Shown here piece after piece: positions 7,907 to 16,287 of a stretch of 35,952 nt of DNA. The stretch lies in NCBI GenBank assembly GCA_018239985.1, contig JAFEGK010000008.1:75827-111778 (forward strand), in the 5' to 3' direction. Below the pieces are notes generated by a model. The model ran no database searches and had not been told where the DNA came from. It saw only the letters and a program-made list of their open reading frames with translations. Position numbers and translations under genes: made by a program. Every line of letters starts with the position of its first letter. Within the stretch, counting starts at the first letter, position 1. The DNA is from Verrucomicrobiota bacterium (lineage in GTDB: Bacteria; Chlamydiota; Chlamydiia; Chlamydiales; Rhabdochlamydiaceae).

Positions 7907-9340
7907 TTATCTATTCTTCAGCCACTTTTCTGCAATTGCGATTTTGTTACCTATTGCCTCTTTATTTTTGGTCAAATGGCTAAGGAGCATTTTCGAACGG
8001 GGATTGGCATTGAAAAGGCGTTTATGTTTGGCAATAAAGCGCCAGTACAATCCATCCCAAATCTCGACCCAGTCCCCCTTGGAGTAATCGCTCATTTTTA
8101 GAATATAGTTTGACCCACAAATATAGGGTTTTGTCGTCATTTGGCCCTGATCGGCATATTGGCTCATCCCATAAACGTTAGGAACCATGACCCAATCATA
8201 AGCATCGACAAAATAGCCCATGAACCATTTATAAACTTCGTTGGGGTCTGTTTCAGTCAGAAGAAGAAAATTTCCAAGGACCATCAACCGTTCAATGTGG
8301 TGGCAATAGCCTGTATTTAAGATCCTACGAATAGTCGAATCGATGGGAGGAATTCCGGTAGTCCCATCCCAAAATCCTTTTGGTAGCTTCGCCTTATGAT
8401 GAAAACCATTGGAGCACCGTTGGGCGTTTCCTTTGAGAAGATAACAGGCTCGGATAAATTCACGCCATCCGATGATTTGACGGACAAATCCCTCTAATGA
8501 GTTGAGGGCAATTTTGTTCGATAGAGCTTCTCCAATTACCTGCTCTGGGGTAATTAGACCAATATTGAGAAGGGGAGAGAGAACGCTATGAAAGAGAAAC
8601 GACTCATTTTCTACGATTGCATCTTCATAATCTCCGAAGTTCTCCAACCGCTTTTCGACAAAATCTCTCAAGAGCGCCTCAGCTTGCGTAAAGTTAATTG
8701 GATAAAGGAAAGGGGCTGTTTGGCCAATGGCATCTGGGAAGTTGTGCTCGACGTAAGAGATGGCCCTTTTAACCTCCAAACTGCTTCTGGGAATCGGGTA
8801 TTTCGGAATCTTTATACCCCTAGGAAGCTTTTTTCGATTTTCGGGGTCAAAACTATACTTGCCCCCGACCGGAGAGCCTTTTTCCATCAAAATATCGAGT
8901 TTTTTTCGCATGTAAGCATAGAACTGGGCCATTGAATAGTGTTTTTTGCCATTAAAATAGCCCCTAATTTCCTCTTCAGCGCACAGAAACATTGGGGATG
9001 GGTAAAAATGTAACCTGGCCTTTTTTAGATCTTGGGCTAGCCACTCATCAGCAAACTCTGCTAAATGGATTTCTTCAATTTTTTGTTGTTTAAGAATCTG
9101 GATGAGCGATTTTCGCTTGGTGAGCTTTCCAGTATCGATATAAACTACCTTAAAACCTTTTTTTTGCAGAAATTTGGCATACTCCTGCATGGCAGCACGT
9201 AGGAGAACGAGCCTCTGTTTGTGGAAAGGTTGAACTCTGAAAAAGAGATATTCTTCTACCAAATAGACCGGGCGATCCTTAGCAAGACCCGGGTGGTGCT
9301 TAAAAAGTTGATTGGGAAAGATCAGAGTGATAGTGCTCAT
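7907..9340 (-). CDS. Photolyase-related protein (FeS-BCP/DPRP family) lacking FeS cysteines
   Basis: This 477-residue protein belongs to the photolyase-related family that includes bacterial (6-4) photolyases such as Agrobacterium PhrB. The N-terminal domain (MSTITLIFPNQLF, LVEEYLFFR) and the FAD-binding core (GYCHHIERLMVLGNF at 344-358, VPNVYGMSQYAD, KPYICGSNYI, then LYWRF) are intact. In the family the loop after MSDY normally carries two Cys and an ACPF motif that bind a 4Fe-4S cluster. Here residues 416-435 (MSDYSKGDWVEIWDGLYWRF) have a shortened loop with no Cys, and the Cys usually before the HHIERLM helix is also absent. DNA repair may persist, but the cluster should be missing. Its start overlaps the SRPBCC stop as ATGA. 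Confidence 0.85.
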   Translation of the reverse strand: MSTITLIFPNQLFKHHPGLAKDRPVYLVEEYLFFRVQPFHKQRLVLLRAAMQEYAKFLQKKGFKVVYIDTGKLTKRKSLIQILKQQKIEEIHLAEFADEWLAQDLKKARLHFYPSPMFLCAEEEIRGYFNGKKHYSMAQFYAYMRKKLDILMEKGSPVGGKYSFDPENRKKLPRGIKIPKYPIPRSSLEVKRAISYVEHNFPDAIGQTAPFLYPINFTQAEALLRDFVEKRLENFGDYEDAIVENESFLFHSVLSPLLNIGLITPEQVIGEALSNKIALNSLEGFVRQIIGWREFIRACYLLKGNAQRCSNGFHHKAKLPKGFWDGTTGIPPIDSTIRRILNTGYCHHIERLMVLGNFLLLTETDPNEVYKWFMGYFVDAYDWVMVPNVYGMSQYADQGQMTTKPYICGSNYILKMSDYSKGDWVEIWDGLYWRFIAKHKRLFNANPRSKMLLSHLTKNKEAIGNKIAIAEKWLKNR

Positions 9341-9801
9341 GATGGATATTTCCCAAATAATTCCTCTAATTTGGCTTTTCTGAATGCGAAAATATTTTCC
9401 AGATCTTTTCTTACCTTAAGTCTGTTGATGAGCGATCCTAATGGGCCCAGAGGGAGTTTATAATAGATCATGTCGCTGATTTCAGTTCCGCCCGGGACTG
9501 GCTTAAAACGGTGCTCATGATGCCAGAAATTATAGGGACCAAATCTTTGCTCATCTATGAAGTAGAGGGGTTTTTGGACATGGGTGATTTCGGTGACCCA
9601 TTTGATAGGAATCTGCCAGAGAGGTCGGATCCGATAGATAATCATTTGCCCAGCGTACATTTGTTTTTCTTCTTCCTGACTTGTCATCTCAAACTGCAGG
9701 TAGTTAGGCGTGATCGTTTTCAAATTGGTAGGCGAGGAGAAAAACTCCCATGCTTGGTCAACTGAGATAGGCAAAATTTGTCTGTATTTTAGATGTTGCA
9801 C
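9337..9801 (-). CDS. SRPBCC family protein (photolyase-associated)
   Basis: This 154-residue protein has the SRPBCC/START-like ligand-binding fold: ISVDQAWEFFSSPTNLKTITP at the N-terminus, then alternating strands with GGTEISDMIYYKLPLGPLGSL, and a C-terminal helix (IFAFRKAKLEELF). Members of this group are often annotated as cell-division-inhibitor-like and occur beside photolyases in light-induced gene sets. The start codon is GTG at 9801. It begins the minus-strand chain leading through the photolyase-related gene. The ligand is unknown. Confidence 0.82.
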   Translation of the reverse strand: MQHLKYRQILPISVDQAWEFFSSPTNLKTITPNYLQFEMTSQEEEKQMYAGQMIIYRIRPLWQIPIKWVTEITHVQKPLYFIDEQRFGPYNFWHHEHRFKPVPGGTEISDMIYYKLPLGPLGSLINRLKVRKDLENIFAFRKAKLEELFGKYPS

Positions 9802-9823
9802 GATTCTCTAATTCTATTATAAT
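9796..9823 (+). promoter_or_regulatory. Candidate promoter of tspO
   Basis: TTGCAC (9796-9801), a 16-base spacer and a perfect TATAAT (9818-9823) precede the tspO-like gene. The -35 overlaps the start codon of the divergent SRPBCC gene, so the two promoters share about 50 bases and may be co-controlled. Confidence 0.5.
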
Positions 9824-9852
9824 CCCAAATTTCAAGGGAAGGAGGGATGGTA

Positions 9853-10317
9853 ATGGTCGGGAAAATGATGCTCAGCATTATCCTCTGTTTGGGAGGAGGG
9901 TGGCTAACTGGGTGGTTGACTAACGCAGAAACGCAAACTTGGTATAAAGACATAATCAAAGCTCCGGGAACACCTCCCAACTTTGTTTTTCCTATTGTCT
10001 GGACAATCCTTTACATTTTGATGGGAATTTCGCTTGGACTGCTTTGGTCAAGCAAAACAGAAAATAAGCAAAAAGCATTTTTCCTATTCTTCCTACAACT
10101 AGCACTAAATTTCGGATGGTCTTGGATTTTCTTTCATTTCCACCAGATCGGTCTTGCCTTGATGGATATTGTGCTTCTTTGGGTGTTGATTTTCCTTACT
10201 ATCCGTGCCCTTTCGCCTCATACCCGCCTCGGCAGCGCGCTTCTTTTGCCCTATTTTCTCTGGGTAACTTATGCGGTTTACCTCAATTTTTTCATTTGGT
10301 TATTAAATAGTCAGTAG
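9853..10317 (+). CDS. tspO: TspO/MBR family tryptophan-rich sensory protein
   Basis: This 154-residue, five-helix membrane protein has the TspO/MBR family hallmarks: WYKDIIKAPGTPPNFVFPIVWTILY in the first loop/helix 2 region, NFGWSWIFF in helix 3 and LLPYFLWVTYAVYLN in helix 5. The family binds tetrapyrroles and takes part in porphyrin handling and light or oxidative stress. The start at 9853 is preferred because GGAGG (9841-9845) lies seven bases upstream; the ATG at 9847 is too close to it. It is divergent from the SRPBCC gene, and its 3' end overlaps that of the CPD photolyase by 7 bases. This context suits control of photosensitising porphyrins. Confidence 0.9.
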   Translation: MVGKMMLSIILCLGGGWLTGWLTNAETQTWYKDIIKAPGTPPNFVFPIVWTILYILMGISLGLLWSSKTENKQKAFFLFFLQLALNFGWSWIFFHFHQIGLALMDIVLLWVLIFLTIRALSPHTRLGSALLLPYFLWVTYAVYLNFFIWLLNSQ

Positions 10318-11654
10318 GCCGCTTTTTTATAATTCTGAAGAGCTTTTTTAGATTCTATTTCATGTTCAACCATTGGCCTTGGATAATTTATCTCTAGCTG
10401 CTCATTTGCCCAATCGTGGATGATTTTTGGTGGGACTTGGGCAAGTTCAGGGATCCATTTTTTGATGTAGACGCAATCAGGATCAAATTTCTTCTGCTGG
10501 CTCCAGGGATTGAATATGCGGAAATAGGGCTGGGCGTCGCAACCTGTGCTCGCAACCCATTGCCAGTTGCCATTGTTGACAGCAGGATCGTAGTCAATGA
10601 GAGTTTGAGCAAAATATTGCTCACCCCAGCGCCAGTCGATATGTAGATCTTTAACCAAGAAAGAAGCGACGATCATCCGTACCCGGTTGTGCATCATCCC
10701 AGTGGCATTCATTTCCCGCATTCCCGCATCTACAATAGGAAAGCCTGTAAGTCCTTCGCACCATTTTTTGAATAATTTTTTGTCGTATGACCATTTAAGT
10801 TTATCAAATTTTCGATGGAAAGCACCCTCGAAAACGTGCGGGAAAAAGAGGGCGATTGAAGTAAAGAAATCGCGCCAATGAAGAGAGCGGATGAGAGGAT
10901 CATGGGGATTTAATTTTGCGTAAACCTCTCGAGGTGAAACGACAGTGAATTTGAGATAGGCAGAGAGGTGAGAGGTATAGTCTTTTGCAGGAAAATCGCG
11001 CAGGTGATCATAATCTTTTATTTGATCCAAATGTTTAAGAATTTTAAGTGCGGCACTTCGGCCGCCTACAAGAAGATTATCTACGTCGACCTTAGGCAAT
11101 TTCCCTTTGGCAAAAGGGATCGGGCCATGGTAATAATTTTTCATTCGGTTGTGAACCGGCTCTGGAACTTCAAGTTTAAGGGCATTGCGATAGTAGGGAG
11201 TAAAGATCGTGTAGGGTTTACCGTCTTTCTTCACAGTCTCTTCAGGTGCATGGAGCAGAGCATCGTCGAAAGAAAGAAAGGGGATCCCAGCTTTTTTGCA
11301 TACCTTTTCGATTTTTGTATCTCGTCCAATACTGTAAGGCGTGTAATCGCGGTTGACGATCACTGCATCAATGTTTAACTCATCGATACATTGCTGCACA
11401 ACCTGGTCGCTTTTTCCATGAAGTAGAAATAATTTTCCCTCCTTCTGTTTAAGCTGATCTTCTAAATCTTCGATCGACTCGACCATAAATTTTAAACAAT
11501 GGTCGCTCCGATAGGGGTTATGCTCAATTTGTTCTGGAGTGAATATGAAGCAGGGGATCACCTTTTCAGAGTTTTTTAGTGCATATATCAGACCTGTATT
11601 GTCCTCTAAACGCAGATCGCGCCGAAAGATGAACAGCGATTTTTTGAAGCTCAT
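10311..11654 (-). CDS. phrB: Deoxyribodipyrimidine photolyase (class I CPD type)
   Basis: This 447-residue enzyme uses blue light and FADH- to split cyclobutane pyrimidine dimers in DNA. The N-terminal antenna domain (LFIFRRDLRLEDNTGL) and the FAD domain are complete. The latter includes TGFPIVDAGMREMNATGMMHNR, the region LIDYDPAVNNGNWQWVAST, and the end motif NPWSQQKKFDPDCVYIKKW. Length is normal for the class. It is downstream of a DUF2867 SDR gene with ATGA overlap (11651-11654), so both form one translational unit. Confidence 0.93.
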   Translation of the reverse strand: MSFKKSLFIFRRDLRLEDNTGLIYALKNSEKVIPCFIFTPEQIEHNPYRSDHCLKFMVESIEDLEDQLKQKEGKLFLLHGKSDQVVQQCIDELNIDAVIVNRDYTPYSIGRDTKIEKVCKKAGIPFLSFDDALLHAPEETVKKDGKPYTIFTPYYRNALKLEVPEPVHNRMKNYYHGPIPFAKGKLPKVDVDNLLVGGRSAALKILKHLDQIKDYDHLRDFPAKDYTSHLSAYLKFTVVSPREVYAKLNPHDPLIRSLHWRDFFTSIALFFPHVFEGAFHRKFDKLKWSYDKKLFKKWCEGLTGFPIVDAGMREMNATGMMHNRVRMIVASFLVKDLHIDWRWGEQYFAQTLIDYDPAVNNGNWQWVASTGCDAQPYFRIFNPWSQQKKFDPDCVYIKKWIPELAQVPPKIIHDWANEQLEINYPRPMVEHEIESKKALQNYKKAAY

Positions 11655-13093
11655 GTTTTGCCTTCAGTTAACTTTTTAGCCAGTCCTTTGAAAATCATAA
11701 TATGAAAAGGATAGAAGAGATACCAGTAGAACCTCCCGAATACACCATTTGGACGAAATGTGGCGGTTTGATAGAGTGTACCACCCCCCTTTGGGTTTGG
11801 TTTGATTTCAAATTCGAGCCAACCTTCTCCAGGAAGTTTCATCTCTGCATAAAGAAGCAACCTGCCCGAAGATTCGTCAGCAAGTAGAACCCGCCAAAAA
11901 TCAAGTGCATCTCCAGCTTTTAGATGGGTGGGATTTGTTCTCCCCCGTCGCAGTCCGATGCCCCCTATCATCTGGTCTAAAAAGCCTCTGAATGCCCAGG
12001 CCCAGTTCATCGCAAGCCATCCATTCTCACCACCAAGAGACCATATTCGCTGACGGACTTGAGAGGGATCTATTGAAAAAGGGACAACCTGCCGATCCTT
12101 GAAGGTGCCATGGCTGGGGACGCGGATAAAAATCGAAAGATCTGGGTTTAATGAAGATCCACTTAAACTATCTCGCCAGCTAGATGGGATCGATTCCTCT
12201 TCGATACGGGCAAAAGCGTTGCGGACTGCCTCTTCAAAGGAGAGAAGCTTTCTTGGAAGGATGGTCTGAATACGGGTATCTTTGCAGATGGCGTTATTGA
12301 TTAAACTATCGACAAGCGATCTTGCAAGTTCAAAACTTGTACTTGTGACAAAAAATAGCCATAGAGAAGATAGCCTTGGAGTTAAGACCGGCACGGTGAT
12401 AATCCACCGCTTTAATCCTCTTAAGGTAGCAAACCTTAGAAGCAGCTCTTTATAAGTAAGAACATCTGGCCCCCCGATTTCGAATTCTTGATTGAGACAT
12501 TCCGAATGGTTCAATACTGCAGTCAGATAAAAAAGGACATCCCTAATTGCGATGGGTTGGATCAAATTATTTAGCCATCTTGGGGCAACCATTACAGGGA
12601 GCTTCTCAACAAGATCTCGGATGATTTCAAAAGAAGCGCTCCCCGATCCAATAATGATACCGGCCATCAAAATCGTGACTGGAATTTTCCCTCTTTTGAG
12701 AATTTCGCCAACATTTTTGCGAGAGCTCAGATGAACTGAAAGATTGGATTCGTTTGAGAGTCCGCTCAAATAGATGATCTGCTTGGCATGAGTCTGATTC
12801 ATTTTCTCGATGAAATTGCGAGCACACCGCTCTTCGAGCTGAGCAAAGTTCTTCGAGTAGGTCATCGAATGGACCAGGTAATAGGCAGCATCGATATCAG
12901 TGGGGATTCGACTCAAAGATTCTTTCTTGAGCAAATCTGCTTCAATGAGGTGAACGCGTGATCGAAATTTCTTAGGAAGCTCGATGCGTAGATGACTTCT
13001 GACAAGAGCATAAATTTCATGTCCTTGTTCTGCAAGGAAAGAAATAAGCCTTGTTCCGATGTAGCCATTAGCACCTGTAAGGAGAACTTTCAT
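11651..13093 (-). CDS. NAD(P)-binding SDR with C-terminal DUF2867
   Basis: This 480-residue protein has an atypical short-chain dehydrogenase Rossmann domain (VLLTGANGYIGTRLISFLAEQGH at residues 3-25, then DAAYYLVHSM and IIYLSGL). A DUF2867 region fills the C-terminal third (RQRIWSLGGENGWLAMNWAW, TFRPNGVFGRFYWYLFYPFH). Such two-part proteins are widespread partners of photolyase in light-responsive gene sets. The substrate is unknown. It is transcribed divergently from the MFS gene, with only about 70 bases between start codons. Confidence 0.87.
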   Translation of the reverse strand: MKVLLTGANGYIGTRLISFLAEQGHEIYALVRSHLRIELPKKFRSRVHLIEADLLKKESLSRIPTDIDAAYYLVHSMTYSKNFAQLEERCARNFIEKMNQTHAKQIIYLSGLSNESNLSVHLSSRKNVGEILKRGKIPVTILMAGIIIGSGSASFEIIRDLVEKLPVMVAPRWLNNLIQPIAIRDVLFYLTAVLNHSECLNQEFEIGGPDVLTYKELLLRFATLRGLKRWIITVPVLTPRLSSLWLFFVTSTSFELARSLVDSLINNAICKDTRIQTILPRKLLSFEEAVRNAFARIEEESIPSSWRDSLSGSSLNPDLSIFIRVPSHGTFKDRQVVPFSIDPSQVRQRIWSLGGENGWLAMNWAWAFRGFLDQMIGGIGLRRGRTNPTHLKAGDALDFWRVLLADESSGRLLLYAEMKLPGEGWLEFEIKPNPKGGGTLYQTATFRPNGVFGRFYWYLFYPFHIMIFKGLAKKLTEGKT

Positions 13094-13162
13094 AATTGTT
13101 GATTTTCACGAATACCGACATTGATGACAAGAACTCCGTTTGTAGATTATCGTGATGGGATC

Positions 13163-14392
13163 ATGACGACAACTGGACAAATAAACGCAAAGCGGCAATT
13201 CATCACGATATTGCTGATCGTTTTTTGTGGCTTTTTAGGCATTTCGATGCCCTATTTGCTCTTCCCTGCCCTTTTTATTAACCCCGAGTATTCCATCTTA
13301 CCCCAGGCATCTAGCCACGCAAGCCGTGCCCTCTTGCTTGGTCTCACTTTGGCTGTTTATCCCCTAGGACAATTTCTCGGTTCGCCGATTCTTGGGTCAC
13401 TTTCCGATGACTTTGGGCGCAAACCACTCCTTTCAGGAAGTCTGCTTGTCGCTGCGTTTTGCAATTTAGTGACGGGCTTGGCCCTTGCGAAGGCAAACCT
13501 GTTGCTGATTATCCTCAGCCGCTTTGCCGCTGGGATGATGGAGGGCAATGTGGCGATTGCCAGGGCCATGGCCGCCGACATCAAGACGATGTCTAAGCAT
13601 GATACCTTTGGCAAAATCAATGCAGCCATCTCGATTGCCTTCCTGATCGGCCCGCTGATTGGGGGTGTGTTGGCCGATAACCAAATTTTCGAAGGAGCGA
13701 CAATCTCCACACCATTTTACGTCATCGGGGCTCTTTTTTTTGCGCTATCCATCATGGCGGCGGCCATTCTTCACTCTCATTCTGTTGCGGCTAGCGCGAA
13801 AAAGGGGCTTTCCTCCTACTTCAATCTCTTCAAGAAAATGAAAGCTCTCTTCCGAGATAAACAACTGAAGTTTTTGATGATCGTCTCCACCTTTTTCACT
13901 TTAGCGGTCGATATTTTTTATGAATTCGGCCCCGTCTATCTCACCGAAAAATGGACACTTCGTCCCGCTGATCTGATTATTTACAACAGCATCCTCTGCT
14001 TGACTCTGGCGATTGGAAATGGGTGGCTTGCCTCTTTTTTTTCAAAGCGCTACACCACACCGCCGGGGGTGATCGGGGCGATAGGAGGATTTTCCCTATT
14101 TTTATTGAGCACTATTTTTACTAATCAGCCATGGCTCATGATGGTGTTTATCGGCCTCTGTGGTCTTTTGATCGGCCTTGGCGTCACACTGCTTACCGTC
14201 CGGATCTCTGATGCCGCAACCGATGCGATCCAAGGAGAAGTTCTCGGTGTCCAATTGTCTCTTCGGGTCTTGGGCGATGCAATCATCTGTATTTTGGGAG
14301 GGATCTTGCTCCTTATATCGCCAAAACTTATATTGGCGATAGCGGCTCTGATTGCAGCTGCCACGATGGGTTACTATATCAGAAGGAAATAG
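13163..14392 (+). CDS. MFS drug-type efflux transporter
   Basis: This roughly 409-residue major facilitator protein resembles the tetracycline/multidrug TCR group. It has a motif-A loop GSLSDDFGRKPLL between helices 2 and 3, and about twelve hydrophobic segments split by a central cytoplasmic loop (AASAKKGLSSYFNLFKKMKALF). Start choice: ATG at 13163 has GATGGGA upstream, while the ATG at 13121 lacks a site and would add 14 polar residues. The substrate cannot be read from sequence. The DUF2652 gene follows one base after the stop codon, so the two are co-transcribed. Confidence 0.85.
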   Translation: MTTTGQINAKRQFITILLIVFCGFLGISMPYLLFPALFINPEYSILPQASSHASRALLLGLTLAVYPLGQFLGSPILGSLSDDFGRKPLLSGSLLVAAFCNLVTGLALAKANLLLIILSRFAAGMMEGNVAIARAMAADIKTMSKHDTFGKINAAISIAFLIGPLIGGVLADNQIFEGATISTPFYVIGALFFALSIMAAAILHSHSVAASAKKGLSSYFNLFKKMKALFRDKQLKFLMIVSTFFTLAVDIFYEFGPVYLTEKWTLRPADLIIYNSILCLTLAIGNGWLASFFSKRYTTPPGVIGAIGGFSLFLLSTIFTNQPWLMMVFIGLCGLLIGLGVTLLTVRISDAATDAIQGEVLGVQLSLRVLGDAIICILGGILLLISPKLILAIAALIAAATMGYYIRRK

Positions 14393-14393
14393 C

Positions 14394-15119
14394 ATGGAAA
14401 CACCGATGTATTTTTTTATTGCCGACATCAGCGGATATACATCCTTTATGATCCAGAATAAGATGGACTATACCCATGGGACTCTCGTCATTACTGAACT
14501 GATGAATTATCTCGTCAAACAGGTTGCGCTCCCAATTGAAATTTCGAAACTAGAAGGGGATGCATTGTTTCTCTATTTACCAGAGGATAAAGCGATTAAA
14601 AATATCAAAAATATCCCAGAATATCTCGGTGAAAAGATCTTGGAATTTTTCAACGCCTTTTCTGCAAGAGTTGGCCAGATGTATTCGACGACCCCATGTA
14701 CTTGCGGAGCCTGCTCAAATATCGCCCAGCTTAATCTCAAAGTGGTCGCCCACTATGGGAAAGCAGCGATCAATAAGATCGGTTCATTTCAAGAGCTCGC
14801 TGGTGTCGATGTGATCCTGGTGCACAGGCTTTTAAAAAATCAAATCAAAGAAAAGCGGTACTTGCTCCTAACCGAAGCTGTCTTTGAAAAGATCAAATTG
14901 CCACCCGGTGAAAAACTAGCAAAAGGGGAGGAGACCGACAAAGATCTTGGGAAGATTCCCATTTATGTCTACTATCCCTCCCAAACCCCACCGCCCAAGC
15001 GAGTTGAATTGAAGGGTTGGGAAAAATTTATCACCCACTGTAAACTTTCCATAGCGGGATTTCTTGTGAAGACAGGTCTTATGAAAACAAGATCCTTTCA
15101 TAATCTCCCTTCAAAATAA
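14394..15119 (+). CDS. DUF2652 cyclase-like protein
   Basis: This 241-residue protein fits DUF2652, a family related to class III nucleotide cyclases. The N-terminus YFFIADISGYTSFM contains the Asp of the first metal-binding strand, and KLEGDALFLYLP carries the second acidic site. A cysteine-rich insert, CTCGACSN (about 101-108), could hold a metal. Canonical base-specifying residues are not evident, so cyclase activity is uncertain. The start at 14394 follows AAGGAAAT and directly abuts the MFS gene. The C-terminus is basic with a hydrophobic patch (LSIAGFLVKTGLM). Confidence 0.78.
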   Translation: METPMYFFIADISGYTSFMIQNKMDYTHGTLVITELMNYLVKQVALPIEISKLEGDALFLYLPEDKAIKNIKNIPEYLGEKILEFFNAFSARVGQMYSTTPCTCGACSNIAQLNLKVVAHYGKAAINKIGSFQELAGVDVILVHRLLKNQIKEKRYLLLTEAVFEKIKLPPGEKLAKGEETDKDLGKIPIYVYYPSQTPPPKRVELKGWEKFITHCKLSIAGFLVKTGLMKTRSFHNLPSK

Positions 15120-15138
15120 ATGATTTATGTGATAAAAT
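15110..15138 (+). promoter_or_regulatory. Candidate promoter of the macrodomain gene (leaderless)
   Basis: TTCAAA (15110-15115), a 17-base spacer and TAAAAT (15133-15138) end six bases before the ATG at 15145. No Shine-Dalgarno can fit, so the mRNA would be leaderless or nearly so. Confidence 0.45.
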
Positions 15139-15144
15139 TGATTC

Positions 15145-16287
15145 ATGAAGATTTCATCTTATTGCAGTAATTATTTTTCAGGATTCGGAGAAATTTATAA
15201 TTATCATAAAAACACCTATTCAATCAATTTTTTAGCCATGCTCAAAATCCTCTCCTATTTCACCGTCATCATCCCTCTGACAGTTGGGACCGTCTATGGA
15301 ATTTCCCTTTGCGGACGGGTGAGCCATCTGACAGTTTTTGATGCTTACAACCCCCATTTTCTCCCAAAGGCCAATCTGCACAACCTAGAAGCGTATAGCC
15401 AGTCCGAAGACTTTATCCGGCACGCCAAATCAGCCCGCATCTACTACAATTCAGAGCAGCTTTCATCGCGGGATGCCTTAAGGGTCATTTTCCAAAGAGA
15501 GCCTACTAACATCGCCATGGGTGAGAACCAATACGATAAAGTCCAGTTAGCGGCAATGTTTGGCTATGAAAAGAGTGTCTATAATGATCTAAGAGCTCGA
15601 AAAGAAGATGGAACACTATTCAAAGAATTGCCCAATACTGCGGCTGTCTATTCGGAGACATTCCTTTGGGATCCTCCTGGGGGCGCTAACAAGAAAGAAG
15701 TGGCCTGCCTTTCACTGCCGGCCCCAGCTTTAGATAGTTCCTCACAACCCCACTATGACTACTATATGAGCAGCGGGCAGTTAGATGTGAAAAAATACAA
15801 TCAAGAAATGGCCTTTTTGTTTAACTGCGTGGAGCGAGCAGTCAGAGATCATCGATACACAGCATTTGAAGGGAAGGGACTGAAACGGGTAGTGCTATCC
15901 AAGTTTGGCCAGGGGGCTTTTTTAGAAGCTCTATCGACTGAAGACCGACGGATTGCGCAACAAATTTATAGAGACCAACTGGCAAAGTTCTTAAGCCATA
16001 TTGCCGATTTGAAAATCGACGTAGTGATGAGTGAGTATCAACAACCTGGCCTATGGAATAGCTGGCATAAAAAAATCATCGTTGGGGATATTGTTAAAAC
16101 GGCCCAAGAGGGGGATTTCATCGTAAACGCTTGGGATCCTCATAGCGCCCCTGGGAATGGAAATGATGCGGATAAGTCCTTCGATGGGGCAATGGGAAAA
16201 GGGTCTGCAATTCTTCTCACACAGACTGCGTGGCTCAATGAGAACCTCCGCAGCCCAGATTGCTTAGTGGGTGTTAATAGTACTTAA
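15145..16287 (+). CDS. Circularly permuted macrodomain-like protein, candidate effector or ADP-ribose hydrolase
   Basis: This 380-residue protein starts with a Cys/Tyr-rich tail and one hydrophobic segment (about 30-55, ILSYFTVIIPLTVGTVYGIS). The rest shows macrodomain signatures in swapped order. Residues 247-297 (KRVVLSKFGQGAFLEA..., then a helix KFLSHIADLKIDVVMSE) resemble the second half of a macro/PARG fold with its phosphate-binding loop. Residues 323-352 resemble the first half: GDFIVNAWDP, then PGNGN, then SFDGAMGK, comparable to the IVNAAN...GGGVDGAI pattern. Asp324, 331, 341, 343 and 347 are candidate catalytic residues. Legionella MavL, a macrodomain effector, may be a distant relative. 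The convergent neighbour is a PARP-like transferase and the two genes overlap by 14 bases. Fold call by eye; activity inferred. Confidence 0.6.
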   Translation: MKISSYCSNYFSGFGEIYNYHKNTYSINFLAMLKILSYFTVIIPLTVGTVYGISLCGRVSHLTVFDAYNPHFLPKANLHNLEAYSQSEDFIRHAKSARIYYNSEQLSSRDALRVIFQREPTNIAMGENQYDKVQLAAMFGYEKSVYNDLRARKEDGTLFKELPNTAAVYSETFLWDPPGGANKKEVACLSLPAPALDSSSQPHYDYYMSSGQLDVKKYNQEMAFLFNCVERAVRDHRYTAFEGKGLKRVVLSKFGQGAFLEALSTEDRRIAQQIYRDQLAKFLSHIADLKIDVVMSEYQQPGLWNSWHKKIIVGDIVKTAQEGDFIVNAWDPHSAPGNGNDADKSFDGAMGKGSAILLTQTAWLNENLRSPDCLVGVNST

